The notes beneath the pieces are model-generated. The model had not been told where the DNA came from. It saw only the letters and a list, made by a program, of their open reading frames with translations, and searched no databases. From a virus, in IMG/VR virus record IMGVR_UViG_3300037264_005855, positions 1 through 45,636 of that record: a stretch of 45,636 nucleotides of DNA; one strand, 5' to 3'. Position numbers and translations under genes: made by a program. Shown piece by piece: positions 15,601-22,398 of the stretch. Positions within the stretch are counted from its first letter, which is position 1, and every line of letters begins with the position of its first letter.

Positions 15601-15756
15601 ATGACGACAAGAACGGCAACGAAGCGGGCAAAGACGACGTGGGTTGTGAAGAACGAAATCGAGCGCGACGCGCTAATCACGGCGGGAATCGAGCCCGAGC
15701 GAATCAAGATCGAGAATGACGTCAAGTTTCGCGTCGCGAATCGCGTGGAGGTTTAA
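15601..15756 (+). CDS. Small basic protein, first gene after promoter 1
   Basis: 51 residues; ATG 17 bases after the start of an AGGGAGAA site. Thr/Arg/Lys-rich N-terminus (MTTRTATKRAKTTW), then an acidic-basic helix (I-E-P-E-R-I-K-I-E-N-D). The leader and start resemble those of the gene at 18217. Early, small and basic, so a host-takeover role is possible but unproved. No family recognised. Confidence 0.65.
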   Translation: MTTRTATKRAKTTWVVKNEIERDALITAGIEPERIKIENDVKFRVANRVEV

Positions 15757-15760
15757 GGCA

Positions 15761-15934
15761 ATGGACAAATTCAAATGTATGGAATGCGGCAAGAAGTTCG
15801 CGACGGTCAAGGCGGCGGAATACGCGGCGCAGGACGGATGCCCGAAGTGCGGAAGCGTTGATATCGACCTCGACACGACCTCCCCGCGCGACCGAAGCGC
15901 TCTCCGGGACATTACCGCGTTATGGAACCGGTAA
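15761..15934 (+). CDS. Zinc-ribbon microprotein
   Basis: 57 residues. C6-x2-C9-G-K-K-F near the start and C-P-K-C-G-S about 20 residues later form a rubredoxin-type zinc ribbon. An acidic D-I-D-L-D-T segment and a helical end follow. AAGG lies only a few bases before the ATG, so initiation may depend on the preceding gene. It overlaps the next gene by 13 bases. Such ribbons bind nucleic acids or proteins; partner unknown. Confidence 0.7.
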   Translation: MDKFKCMECGKKFATVKAAEYAAQDGCPKCGSVDIDLDTTSPRDRSALRDITALWNR

Positions 15935-16227
15935 CGAAACTGAAATTGGTTCCGCCCGCGATTCAACGCGCGCCGATTTCGGACGAGCGTTTGTCGAGCG
16001 TGATGCTGACCGCGCTCGAGCGGTCGACCTCGGGACGTGCTACCGCCGACGGAATGACGTGGACACTTCGGCGACTCGGGGTTGGGGCCGATGTCGTTCA
16101 AATACGACGCATCCTCAACCTCCTCGTCGAGGCCGGCGGGCTCGAGTTCGTCGAGCGCGACGCTATCAAGGATCGCCGACCGGGCTTCGTGTGTTTCGTG
16201 TATCAAGTCAAAGGGAGGAAGAAATGA
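15922..16227 (+). CDS. Putative winged-helix protein
   Basis: 101 residues. The middle (S-S-V-M-L-T-A-L-E-R, then M-T-W-T-L-R-R-L-G-V, V-V-Q-I-R-R-I-L-N-L-L-V-E-A-G-G-L-E-F-V) reads as helix-helix-recognition helix-wing of a small wHTH DNA-binding domain, ending F-V-Y-Q-V-K-G-R-K-K. Possible early regulator. The fold call is by eye only. Confidence 0.5.
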   Translation: MEPVTKLKLVPPAIQRAPISDERLSSVMLTALERSTSGRATADGMTWTLRRLGVGADVVQIRRILNLLVEAGGLEFVERDAIKDRRPGFVCFVYQVKGRKK

Positions 16228-16433
16228 AAAAGAGTGAATGGCGCGCTCGAGTTCGCGCACAGAACGAGTTGAACCTTACCGCCTTCGGCAACACCCTCGA
16301 CGCGATCTATTGGATCGTCAACAGTGCCTATAACGAATGGGACAAGGGACGTTTCACTATCGAAGACGCGCGAGCCTTCGTCGAGAAGGCCGGCGACCTC
16401 ATGAGCGAGGCGAAAAGGGCGGTGAAGTCGTGA
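16224..16433 (+). CDS. Hypothetical small helical protein
   Basis: 69 residues. GGGAGGAAGAA precedes ATG 16224, which overlaps the previous stop (ATGA); the open frame further upstream is ignored. Predicted helical throughout (L-T-A-F-G-N-T-L-D-A-I-Y-W-I-V-N, then A-R-A-F-V-E-K-A-G-D-L-M). No motif recognised. Confidence 0.65.
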   Translation: MKKSEWRARVRAQNELNLTAFGNTLDAIYWIVNSAYNEWDKGRFTIEDARAFVEKAGDLMSEAKRAVKS

Positions 16434-16675
16434 TTACGAGTATACTGGTCAAGGGCGATCGACTGCAAGCGGAAGCGAGCGCGAAGGCGCGAGGGATTGT
16501 CCTCTTGTATGTGCGCGAGATTCGGTCAACGGGAAACATCACCGTTCAAGCCTTCACGAACGCAAGCGAGGACGATCTCAACAAGTGGTTGAGTGAGTAC
16601 GGCGAAGCGCCTTATCCAGGCGGAACACTTCTCCATTGGCGGGAAAGCGCCTTCACAGATTCATGGGGCGAGTGA
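16430..16675 (+). CDS. Hypothetical small protein
   Basis: 81 residues from GTG 16430, overlapping the previous TGA by three bases (GTGA). Begins with an A-E-A-S-A-K-A-R-G-I-V-L-L-Y-V-R-E-I strand-helix and ends W-R-E-S-A-F-T-D-S-W-G-E. Family not recognised. Confidence 0.55.
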   Translation: MITSILVKGDRLQAEASAKARGIVLLYVREIRSTGNITVQAFTNASEDDLNKWLSEYGEAPYPGGTLLHWRESAFTDSWGE

Positions 16676-16727
16676 GAGAGCGGGAGAAGAAGTTCGAGAT
16701 CTCGTCTTCGACGAATAGGAGAAAAAG

Positions 16728-17156
16728 ATGAATGACCAATTCGATAATGCAAAAGATGACAAGGCGATCTTCGAGAAGTTGGCGAGCGACGTAAAGACGG
16801 GCGCGTTCCGCGCCTTCCTCATTCGTAATTTCGGGGAAATCGAATGGCAGGACGTTCCTTCGAGCATCGTAGACGCGATTGCCGACGGGCATATCTCGTG
16901 GGCGACGCTCGAAATTGACGACCAGAACGACACTGTTTCCCTCGACTTCGGATGTACGCCCGCGACGGATGCGCCCGAGGGATTCGACGGTTCGGTATTG
17001 CCCTTCGAGGCATGGGGCGTATCGCATTCCTTCGCGCAGCGCTTCCTGGATCAAATTCTCGGGCTCGAGTACGTCGGGACGAACGACGGGATCGATAACT
17101 TCGAGCGCGCCGATTGCGAAGACTGTTACGAATTACCCGAGAACGGAGGGGGCTAA
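16728..17156 (+). CDS. Hypothetical acidic protein
   Basis: 142 residues, TAGGAGAAAAAG upstream. Strongly acidic, with W-A-T-L-E-I-D-D-Q-N-D-T-V-S-L-D-F-G strands and an end C-E-D-C-Y-E-L-P-E-N-G-G-G. Acidic early phage proteins sometimes act as DNA mimics, but nothing here proves that. Family not recognised. Confidence 0.6.
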   Translation: MNDQFDNAKDDKAIFEKLASDVKTGAFRAFLIRNFGEIEWQDVPSSIVDAIADGHISWATLEIDDQNDTVSLDFGCTPATDAPEGFDGSVLPFEAWGVSHSFAQRFLDQILGLEYVGTNDGIDNFERADCEDCYELPENGGG

Positions 17157-17157
17157 C

Positions 17158-17733
17158 ATGGCAAAACGAAGTGATTTTGATGGGGAACATTTCGCTAGAG
17201 AACGGGCGCTAGACGATTCATTTGAAGTCGCGCGCGCGTCGAAAGCGACGAAGTTGGTACCGGCCTACAATCCGGTGATTGTTTTCTCACTCTCTCGCGC
17301 GGGAAACGTTCGACAGGCAATGACGTTCCGACGGCCCGAAGAGGATTACACGCACGGTAGCGCGTGGAATCTGAAAAAGATGCGCGAGACAGTTGAGGGG
17401 TTTCAGACTTGGGCCGGTTCGAACAGTCTTGTAGTCGAAATGCTACCGAAGGCGAAGCGGATCAACTACGAAAAGTCAATCCGCGTCGGACAGTCCGAGG
17501 CGAGCAAGGAGCAAAGGAAAGCGACGCGCGAAGCGACGCGCGAGGAGCGTGCGAAGACTGCGCCGGCTCAAACGCCCGCGGAGTCCCTCGATGAAAAGAT
17601 GACGGAGGCGGAGGTGATTCGCTTGCGTCTCGAGGGACTCTCCTACAAAAAGATCGAGGAGCGCTTGGGCAAGTTCGGGAAAAAAGGATTCTGGGCGATG
17701 AAGATCATTCGACGCGTCGAGGCCGGCGCATAA
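17158..17733 (+). CDS. Protein with C-terminal helix-turn-helix-like segment
   Basis: 191 residues; ATG 17158 lies one base after the preceding stop with GGAGGGGG upstream. N-terminal half unknown. A basic linker (E-Q-R-K-A-T-R-E-A-T-R-E-E-R-A-K) leads to a C-terminal V-I-R-L-R-L-E-G-L-S-Y-K-K-I-E-E-R-L-G that fits a helix-turn-helix. The same module ends the protein at 18859 (L-R-R-K-G-L-S-F-R-A-I-E-K-K). Probably DNA-binding. Confidence 0.6.
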   Translation: MAKRSDFDGEHFARERALDDSFEVARASKATKLVPAYNPVIVFSLSRAGNVRQAMTFRRPEEDYTHGSAWNLKKMRETVEGFQTWAGSNSLVVEMLPKAKRINYEKSIRVGQSEASKEQRKATREATREERAKTAPAQTPAESLDEKMTEAEVIRLRLEGLSYKKIEERLGKFGKKGFWAMKIIRRVEAGA

Positions 17734-17744
17734 GGAGAAAGCAA

Positions 17745-17984
17745 ATGTTTATTCCACCCGTTGTCTGTGGGCTTTGCCGGATCACGATGAAGTGTGAGAA
17801 GAATGGAGTCATAGCGGAAGCGCTCTCGCAAGGTCGCCAGTACTACAAGATCGAGTGTGATCGCTATCGCTGCCCGAGTTGTGAGATGCACGTTCTTCGC
17901 GGATTCGCGAAAGTCGCGCTTGCTGAAGCGTATCAACCACAATACGCGGATATCAAAGCCGACGTGACTTTCGAATTGGAGTGA
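17745..17984 (+). CDS. Cys-rich zinc-binding microprotein
   Basis: 79 residues, AAGGAGAAAGCAA upstream. Cys residues sit in C-G-L-C-R-I-T-M-K-C and C-D-R-Y-R-C-P-S-C-E-M-H, a likely zinc-ribbon pair. Last gene before the structured RNA and terminator. Confidence 0.65.
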   Translation: MFIPPVVCGLCRITMKCEKNGVIAEALSQGRQYYKIECDRYRCPSCEMHVLRGFAKVALAEAYQPQYADIKADVTFELE

Positions 17985-18024
17985 TAATGCGCTTTCAGGA
18001 AGGCCACTCTCCGAGGAGTCGCGA

Positions 18025-18095
18025 GTCCCTTAGAGGGACGGGCCTAGGCCTTCCCCGTGCGAGAATTTGCTCGCACGGTCTCATCGGGGCCCGTC
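18025..18095 (+). ncRNA. Structured intergenic RNA element
   Basis: Several stems are visible: GTCCC/GGGAC (18025-18039, 5-base loop), an outer 8 bp GACGGGCC/GGCCCGTC (18037-18044 with 18088-18095) and an inner 9 bp CCGTGCGAG/CTCGCACGG (18055-18078, 6-base loop). The first hairpin and the outer stem share bases 18037-18039, so they are alternatives. A 50-codon frame (17987-18139) overlaps it but looks non-coding. It lies between two early transcription units, so it may be an attenuator, 3' end structure or small RNA. Confidence 0.5.
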
Positions 18096-18141
18096 TCAAC
18101 TCGCACCTCCTTCTAACTCCTTGCAAAATAAGCAGATAAAA

Positions 18142-18165
18142 GCCGTGTTTTTACGGCGATTTTTG
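18142..18165 (+). terminator. Intrinsic terminator before promoter 2
   Basis: GCCGT/ACGGC stem with a 6-base loop (GTTTTT), followed by GATTTTTG. It ends against the -35 of promoter 2, so it should insulate the two early units. Confidence 0.6.
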
Positions 18166-18194
18166 TTTACAACCGCTTGAAACCGTGCTATCAT
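18166..18194 (+). promoter_or_regulatory. Sigma-70-type promoter 2
   Basis: TTTACA (18166-18171), 17-base spacer, TATCAT (18189-18194). Shares GTTTACAACCG, GTGCTA and ATATAAAG plus TAGGGAGAA with promoter 1. Confidence 0.82.
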
Positions 18195-18216
18195 ATAAAG
18201 AGTAGGGAGAAACGAT

Positions 18217-18393
18217 ATGACGAAAACGACGACGACGACGACGGCGAAACGGTTTTGCACGATGATAATCGCGAGGGTAGGCTTGAAGGCGGTTACGTAT
18301 TGCGCAAGGCCGGCGGTCGCGGGAAGTCACCTTTGCGCCGAACACAAGGCGATGTTGAGGACGGCGAAACGGGACGCGCGCGGGGAAGTTTAA
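18217..18393 (+). CDS. Thr-rich small Cys/His protein
   Basis: 58 residues, first gene after promoter 2, TAGGGAGAAACGAT upstream. Starts MTKTTTTTTAKRF and has F-C, Y-C, L-C-A-E-H spaced like the start of the next protein (R-C, A-C, L-C-G-I-H), so the pair share a small putative zinc motif (C...C...L-C-x2-H). Its Thr run comes from an ACG repeat. Confidence 0.6.
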   Translation: MTKTTTTTTAKRFCTMIIARVGLKAVTYCARPAVAGSHLCAEHKAMLRTAKRDARGEV

Positions 18394-18418
18394 CCAAGGA
18401 AGAAAAGGGAGAACGACG

Positions 18419-18826
18419 ATGATGACGACGATGATGACGACGGAAACGATGGTGGTTGGAACGCGCTGCAGCGCGAGGGTTAACGATGCTGGAAGTTGGC
18501 GCGACCGTGCTTGCGTCAACAAGGCCAAGGTGACCGAGAACGGGAAAGCACTTTGCGGGATTCACTCGACCGCGACCGCGGACAAGAAGGCCGCGAAAGA
18601 CGCGCGACGTAACGCTACGCGCAAACGGGTGGAGGAGATTCGCCTCGACCGGTCCAATCGACTTCTGAACGCGGTTCGTAGCGCGACGGGACTCGAACTC
18701 AAGTACGCGGGCGCGACCTACGGCCGCGACGGCATCCGCTCTTCGGTAACGATTCCCTTCGACGAAATGCAGACGATCGTAACGTATCTCGAGAACATCG
18801 CGAAGGCCAACGACAGCAAGACGTAA
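18419..18826 (+). CDS. Cys/His motif protein, paralogue of upstream gene
   Basis: 135 residues. The start is ambiguous: ATGs at 18419, 18422, 18431, 18434 and 18446 lie in an ATGACG-type repeat. R-C-S-A-R-V, A-C-V-N-K-A and L-C-G-I-H form a putative zinc site, followed by a basic helical region (A-A-K-D-A-R-R-N-A-T-R-K-R-V-E-E-I-R) and a C-terminal alpha/beta end. The C...C...L-C-x2-H pattern recurs in phage microproteins. Function unknown. Confidence 0.6.
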   Translation: MMTTMMTTETMVVGTRCSARVNDAGSWRDRACVNKAKVTENGKALCGIHSTATADKKAAKDARRNATRKRVEEIRLDRSNRLLNAVRSATGLELKYAGATYGRDGIRSSVTIPFDEMQTIVTYLENIAKANDSKT

Positions 18827-18858
18827 ACTCAACAACACGAAAGACAGGGAGGATTATC

Positions 18859-19065
18859 ATGGCGACAAAGACGAAGGTAACGCGGGCGACGAAGACGAAG
18901 GTAACGCGGGCGACGAAGACGAACTCTTCCAGCGAGCAGCGGGAAGCCCTCGCGCTCCGTCGGAAGGGGCTTTCCTTCCGAGCTATCGAAAAGAAGATCT
19001 TCGGTAGCGACGCGGGAAACGGTTCGTGGGCGCAGTACAACCTCCGCCAGTTCGGGATCGCCTAA
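18859..19065 (+). CDS. Small HTH-like protein with N-terminal tandem repeat
   Basis: 68 residues, AGGGAGGATTATC upstream. Residues 2-22 repeat A-T-K-T-K-V-T-R. The rest (R-E-A-L-A-L-R-R-K-G-L-S-F-R-A-I-E-K-K) matches the C-terminal HTH-like module of the 17158 protein, ending S-W-A-Q-Y-N-L-R-Q-F. Likely a nucleic-acid-binding protein. Confidence 0.6.
   Translation: MATKTKVTRATKTKVTRATKTNSSSEQREALALRRKGLSFRAIEKKIFGSDAGNGSWAQYNLRQFGIA
18862..18924 (+). repeat. 24 bp tandem repeat at a gene start
   Basis: Two full units and a 15-base partial unit of a 24-base sequence encode A-T-K-T-K-V-T-R right after the start codon. Confidence 0.9.
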
Positions 19066-19080
19066 CGCGCGGAACGGGTT

Positions 19081-19104
19081 CTCCCCAGGCTTCCTCCCGG
19101 GGAG
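19081..19104 (+). promoter_or_regulatory. Intergenic hairpin
   Basis: CTCCCC pairs with GGGGAG across a 12-base loop; an overlapping CCTCCC/GGGAGG alternative exists. No T-tract. It lies in the untranslated stretch before the DUF932 gene. Confidence 0.35.
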
Positions 19105-19154
19105 GATCGCCGATTCGCACGATGGACGGACGAATCAAACAAGGAGTAACGACG

Positions 19155-20336
19155 ATGGCAAATTTGAACGAAGCATCAAGGGAATGGGCGACGCGTCCCG
19201 CGGATGAACGGTACTTCTCGGTTCGGGAAGCCTACGACGTAGCGACCGCGGAACGTCAAATGTCGGCGGAAGGCAAGTGCAAGGCAAAGGAATTGTTCGT
19301 CACTGCCGACGACAACGGGGACTTGATTCTCGTCGGGCCCCGCGCACAGGCGAAGCTCAATCACTGGTCGTTCTCGCAACTTTGCATTCGGGCGAACGGG
19401 GCCCCGCGTGATTATATCGCGGACCTTCCCACCGAACTCGCGGCACGTAATCTGAACTACGGGCTCCGGGCTTCGGGCGACGGCGAGAACGATGTCAACG
19501 TCCTCGTCACGGAACGCGAAGACGAGCACTCGAACCTCGAAGCCCGCGCGATCCTCTCGGGACGCTACAACCGCCTTTGGGACTCGATCTTCCTCGAGTC
19601 CTTCCTCGCTCTCGAGAAGTCGCGCGGTTGGCGCATTCCGCCGGCGCGCCCGGCGGGCCCGCTCACGGGACGGACTTGGATCGCCACGTCGGCCGATGTC
19701 CTTCGCGGGAAGGAAGGCGGAGGCGGACTTTCCATCAACGTCGGCGACACGATTGCTCCTGCCGGAATGTACCGCGGGAAACAAGACATGTTCGTCTTCA
19801 TGATTGACGACAACCACGTCATCGAGGCGGGCAATGAAAAACTCGCGCGCGGGTTTTTCTTCTGGAATTCGGAAGTCGGTGCTCGCTCTCGCGGTTGGAA
19901 GACGTTCTACTACCGGAACGTTTGCGGTAACCATATCGTTTGGGGCGCCGAGAACGTTTCGGAGAATCGGCATGCGCACACCGGACGCGAAACCGAAGGG
20001 CAGGTAATGCGGTCGCTGACTCACGACGTAGCGCGCTACCTCGAGAGCGGGACGTACGACGTAACCGAGAAGATCAGGCGCGCGCAGCGCTACCTCCTCG
20101 GCGATACCAAGGACGAGGTTATGACCTTCGTGACCGAGAAGAAAGCACTCTTGATTCCAGCAAAGACGGCGGCGCTTGCTTACGCTACCGTCGAGATGCA
20201 CCCGGAGGACGGGGATCCTCGGACCGCGTGGGGATTCGCACAAGGACTCACCCGCCTCTCTCAACTCGAATCGAATCAGGACAGGCGCGGAGCCCTCGAC
20301 AAGAAGGCCGGAAGGATTCTAGAGTTCGCGTTCTAA
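19155..20336 (+). CDS. DUF932-family protein
   Basis: 393 residues; ATG 19155 chosen for AAGGAGTAACG upstream, although the frame is open from 19026. H-W-S-F-S-Q-L-C-I-R-A-N-G-A-P, Y-I-A-D-L-P-T-E-L-A and R-N-L-N-Y-G-L-R are diagnostic of the phage/plasmid DUF932 family, and the length is near that family's usual size. A late C-G-N-H-I-V-W-G and an R-R-A-Q-R-Y-L-L helix follow. The biochemical role of the family is not settled. It is the largest gene of the early accessory region. Confidence 0.82.
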   Translation: MANLNEASREWATRPADERYFSVREAYDVATAERQMSAEGKCKAKELFVTADDNGDLILVGPRAQAKLNHWSFSQLCIRANGAPRDYIADLPTELAARNLNYGLRASGDGENDVNVLVTEREDEHSNLEARAILSGRYNRLWDSIFLESFLALEKSRGWRIPPARPAGPLTGRTWIATSADVLRGKEGGGGLSINVGDTIAPAGMYRGKQDMFVFMIDDNHVIEAGNEKLARGFFFWNSEVGARSRGWKTFYYRNVCGNHIVWGAENVSENRHAHTGRETEGQVMRSLTHDVARYLESGTYDVTEKIRRAQRYLLGDTKDEVMTFVTEKKALLIPAKTAALAYATVEMHPEDGDPRTAWGFAQGLTRLSQLESNQDRRGALDKKAGRILEFAF

Positions 20337-20347
20337 GGCTTCCGTCA

Positions 20348-20377
20348 AGGTGGACGGGCCCTCGCGTCCGTCCACTT
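20348..20377 (+). terminator. Hairpin after the DUF932 gene
   Basis: GTGGACGG (20350-20357) pairs with CCGTCCAC (20368-20375), extended to 10 bp by a G-T and an A-T pair, 10-base loop. No T-run follows, so termination is uncertain; it could stabilise the mRNA end. Confidence 0.45.
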
Positions 20378-20395
20378 CCCGGGAGGTTTAGCATA

Positions 20396-20653
20396 ATGAA
20401 ATCACCGATGGAAATCGAAAACAGGATCGAATATCTCGAGAATATGGAACGCGTTTATCAACGTGAGCCCGATACGGTCGAACGTTCTTTTAGGTTGGCG
20501 CGTCTCGCTACTCGTCTCGAAGAACTCCGGTGGATTCTCGAAAACAGCGACTGGGGATTCAATGACGTGAGGGAGTACTTCCTCCTCACGGTCACCCTCG
20601 TGGGCCTTTCCGGCGCCTTCGTCGGCGCCCTCCTCACTTGGGCGGTGACGTGA
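20396..20653 (+). CDS. Tail-anchored membrane protein
   Basis: 85 residues, GGGAGGTTTAGCATA upstream. A coiled-coil-like N-terminal part (I-E-N-R-I-E-Y-L-E-N-M-E-R) precedes a single C-terminal hydrophobic segment (L-L-T-V-T-L-V-G-L-S-G-A-F-V-G-A-L-L). It shares ATGAAATCACCG with the gene at 21268. Inner membrane anchor of unknown partner. Confidence 0.65.
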   Translation: MKSPMEIENRIEYLENMERVYQREPDTVERSFRLARLATRLEELRWILENSDWGFNDVREYFLLTVTLVGLSGAFVGALLTWAVT

Positions 20654-20808
20654 TGAAACAGATTCGTTGGGTTCTCGGGTTTGTTCTCATCGCGTTTTGC
20701 GGTGGCGTCGCTACGCTGTGCGGGCTCGGGATTGCCGCCGGCGCTTGGTTGATGGATCGTGAGGACGTTCTCGAGGCGAAGGAGGACGTATGGCCCGGAC
20801 ACGAGTAG
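20653..20808 (+). CDS. Small membrane protein
   Basis: 51 residues, ATG overlapping the previous TGA. Two hydrophobic stretches (V-L-G-F-V-L-I-A-F-C-G-G-V-A and L-C-G-L-G-I-A-A-G-A-W-L) are followed by an acidic tail. It ends in TAG and overlaps the next gene by 19 bases. Together with the 20396 product it may form a small membrane complex (inference). Confidence 0.6.
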   Translation: MKQIRWVLGFVLIAFCGGVATLCGLGIAAGAWLMDREDVLEAKEDVWPGHE

Positions 20809-21065
20809 AACGAATCGAAGAACTCACTTGCGCCGCGAGATATATGGCGGCGCATATGGTTTGCGCGTTCAAGGTATTCGAAATCATCGGCAAAGACGAA
20901 GCAGCGAAGTTCGAACTCGCGCGGCAGAACGATGGAAAAGGATCCTTCATCGTTCTTCGCGAAGACGACCTCGAGACCGGATTCGCCTTTGCCCGTGACT
21001 TTGCAGAATCTGGTGACGTCGACTTTACCGAACTTTACCGGGCGACTCCGCCCCAATGGAATTGA
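20790..21065 (+). CDS. Hypothetical small protein
   Basis: 91 residues, GGAGGACGT upstream inside the preceding gene. Helical N-terminus (R-I-E-E-L-T-C-A-A-R-Y-M-A-A-H), mixed middle (G-K-G-S-F-I-V-L-R-E-D-D-L-E), acidic end. Family not recognised. Confidence 0.55.
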   Translation: MARTRVERIEELTCAARYMAAHMVCAFKVFEIIGKDEAAKFELARQNDGKGSFIVLREDDLETGFAFARDFAESGDVDFTELYRATPPQWN

Positions 21066-21073
21066 GGGGAACG

Positions 21074-21268
21074 ATGACCGAAATCGAAACGGTTAACGTC
21101 ACCACATGGATCTGCAAGGAGTGCTTTAGCGCCCTTTGGCCTATGCGGCAACACGGGCTAACGTCGCGATACCAACAAGTTTGCGCCGCATGCGGAACGA
21201 CCGGGATCGCGGCATTCGTCGCGGACTATCACGTGATACTCGCGAAGAAAGCAAGAGGGATATACTGA
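21074..21268 (+). CDS. Zinc-ribbon microprotein
   Basis: 64 residues; ATG 21074 preferred over 21056 because GAGGGGA precedes it. W-I-C-K-E-C-F and V-C-A-A-C-G-T form a four-Cys ribbon about 23 residues apart. ATGA-type overlap with the next gene. Confidence 0.65.
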   Translation: MTEIETVNVTTWICKECFSALWPMRQHGLTSRYQQVCAACGTTGIAAFVADYHVILAKKARGIY

Positions 21269-21459
21269 TGAAATCACCGGAACTCACGGCGCCCACGAAG
21301 GAATGGCGTCTGTGGGCGTTAGGGCGCGCGCTCGACTGTCTAGGCGTCAAGGAGTGGAGCCCGTATCCGGAGGAGTAGCAAAAACGCGCGGAATTCTGGA
21401 TCAAAGAAGCGGAACGTCATCTCAAAAGTGAGAAGAAAGAAAAGGAGGCGGGACGATGA
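21268..21459 (+). pseudogene. Small gene split by an in-frame amber codon
   Basis: From ATG 21268 the frame gives 36 residues (ending S-P-Y-P-E-E), then TAG at 21376-21378, then 26 more codons (QKRAEFWIKEAERHLKSEKK...) ending in TGA that overlaps the next ATG exactly. The distal part has good coding character and conserves the overlap, so the original gene was probably about 63 codons. The stop may be a recent nonsense mutation, a readthrough site (UAG followed by CAA) or a sequence error. If TAG is a true stop, a 36-residue peptide is made. Confidence 0.6.
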
Positions 21460-21677
21460 AACTTCGCTACGTTCGTGTAGGGAAACAGTTCTGGACGCGG
21501 GCGACGCGGGCCCTCGGAATCGTCGTGAAGAAACATCACGAGTTCGGTAGGACTAGCAACGAGTCAACCTCTGAGGTTGAAGTCGACCTCCTCTATCCGA
21601 AATCCGCTACGCCCGTTCGCTTGTTCCTACAACCGGACCTCGACATCTTGGAAGACGAACGATGGGAGGAAGAGTGA
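21456..21677 (+). CDS. Hypothetical small protein
   Basis: 73 residues, AAGGAGGCGGGACG upstream. Beta-rich (L-R-Y-V-R-V-G-K-Q-F-W, then E-V-E-V-D-L-L-Y-P) with an acidic E-D-E-R-W-E-E-E end. Family not recognised. It depends for coupling on the split gene ahead. Confidence 0.6.
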   Translation: MKLRYVRVGKQFWTRATRALGIVVKKHHEFGRTSNESTSEVEVDLLYPKSATPVRLFLQPDLDILEDERWEEE

Positions 21678-21682
21678 GTAAA

Positions 21683-21702
21683 GGCCGGGCAATACCGCCC
21701 GG
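21683..21702 (+). terminator. Hairpin between small early genes
   Basis: CCGGGC pairs with GCCCGG around a 6-base loop, plus a G-T pair. No T-tract. Similar to other intercistronic hairpins nearby. Confidence 0.35.
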
Positions 21703-21722
21703 TCAATTAAAGGAGAAGGAAA

Positions 21723-22205
21723 ATGAAACACCTACTTGCTACCGGAACGTTCATCGGTCTCACATCGTTCGCCCTCGCGAACGGGAAGTCTCCGATCACG
21801 ATGTTTATTACAGGCGCGGGCGCGGAGAATACGCTTATCGATCCTCAAATGGCGGATAGCGCGAAGGACCTGACCGGGCATCTGAAGAAAGACTTCACGT
21901 TGGTCACTACGGTCGAGGAAGCGGATCTCGTTGTTCGTGCCGTAGATCGAGGCGTCGCGGAAAACGGCGGGATGTCCATCACGCATAACGGTTACGGTAA
22001 CACGTCTGTCACCTCGTTAACGACCAAGAGTTTGCACGTAACGATAACGCTTCGAAACGGGCAGTCGATGGATTTGTACGGCAGCGACGGAGGCGGTGAG
22101 TACGCGTCGATGGTCGGATGGAAAAACATCGCGGGACAAATCGCCAAGCAGATTCGGAAGTTCACGGAAGTCAATGAGACAACGATCCTTGAAGGGAGGA
22201 AGTAA
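21723..22205 (+). CDS. Exported periplasmic-type protein
   Basis: 160 residues, AAAGGAGAAGGAAA upstream. A short signal peptide (L-L-A-T-G-T-F-I-G-L-T-S-F-A-L-A, cleavage before N) precedes a mixed domain with F-T-L-V-T-T-V-E-E-A-D-L-V-V-R-A-V and T-K-S-L-H-V-T-I-T-L-R-N-G, a Gly-rich turn, and an A-G-Q-I-A-K-Q-I-R helix. Phages do encode exported proteins for exclusion or lysis control; specific role unknown. Confidence 0.65.
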   Translation: MKHLLATGTFIGLTSFALANGKSPITMFITGAGAENTLIDPQMADSAKDLTGHLKKDFTLVTTVEEADLVVRAVDRGVAENGGMSITHNGYGNTSVTSLTTKSLHVTITLRNGQSMDLYGSDGGGEYASMVGWKNIAGQIAKQIRKFTEVNETTILEGRK

Positions 22206-22206
22206 C

Positions 22207-22398
22207 ATGTTTATCTGTGAGTTGGGCCACGTTTCGAAACCGCGCGAGACGATGATTCGAATCGCGACGGAAATCAGAAATCGCGAGTACGCCAATCAAT
22301 ACGGGGAGGTCTCATACGGTTGGGAAGTCCTCAAAGAGGTTAACGTATGTCAGGATCACGCGAACGAACTTCTGGGAGCGATCCCAGAAACACAGTAA
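22207..22398 (+). CDS. Small Cys/His protein
   Basis: 63 residues, GAAGGGAGGAAGTAAC upstream. C4-E-L-G-H near the start and V-C-Q-D-H near the end could bind one metal ion. The last 52 bases overlap the next gene. Confidence 0.6.
   Translation: MFICELGHVSKPRETMIRIATEIRNREYANQYGEVSYGWEVLKEVNVCQDHANELLGAIPETQ

Noticed and set aside
17987-18139. 50-codon ORF with TAATG-like start in the structured region
   Set aside because: It coincides with perfect stems, has no ribosome site of its own beyond the prior gene's end, and has atypical composition.
19176-20264. 362-codon open frame on the - strand
   Set aside because: It is antisense to the DUF932 gene, has no family motif, and arises from GC-biased third codon positions.
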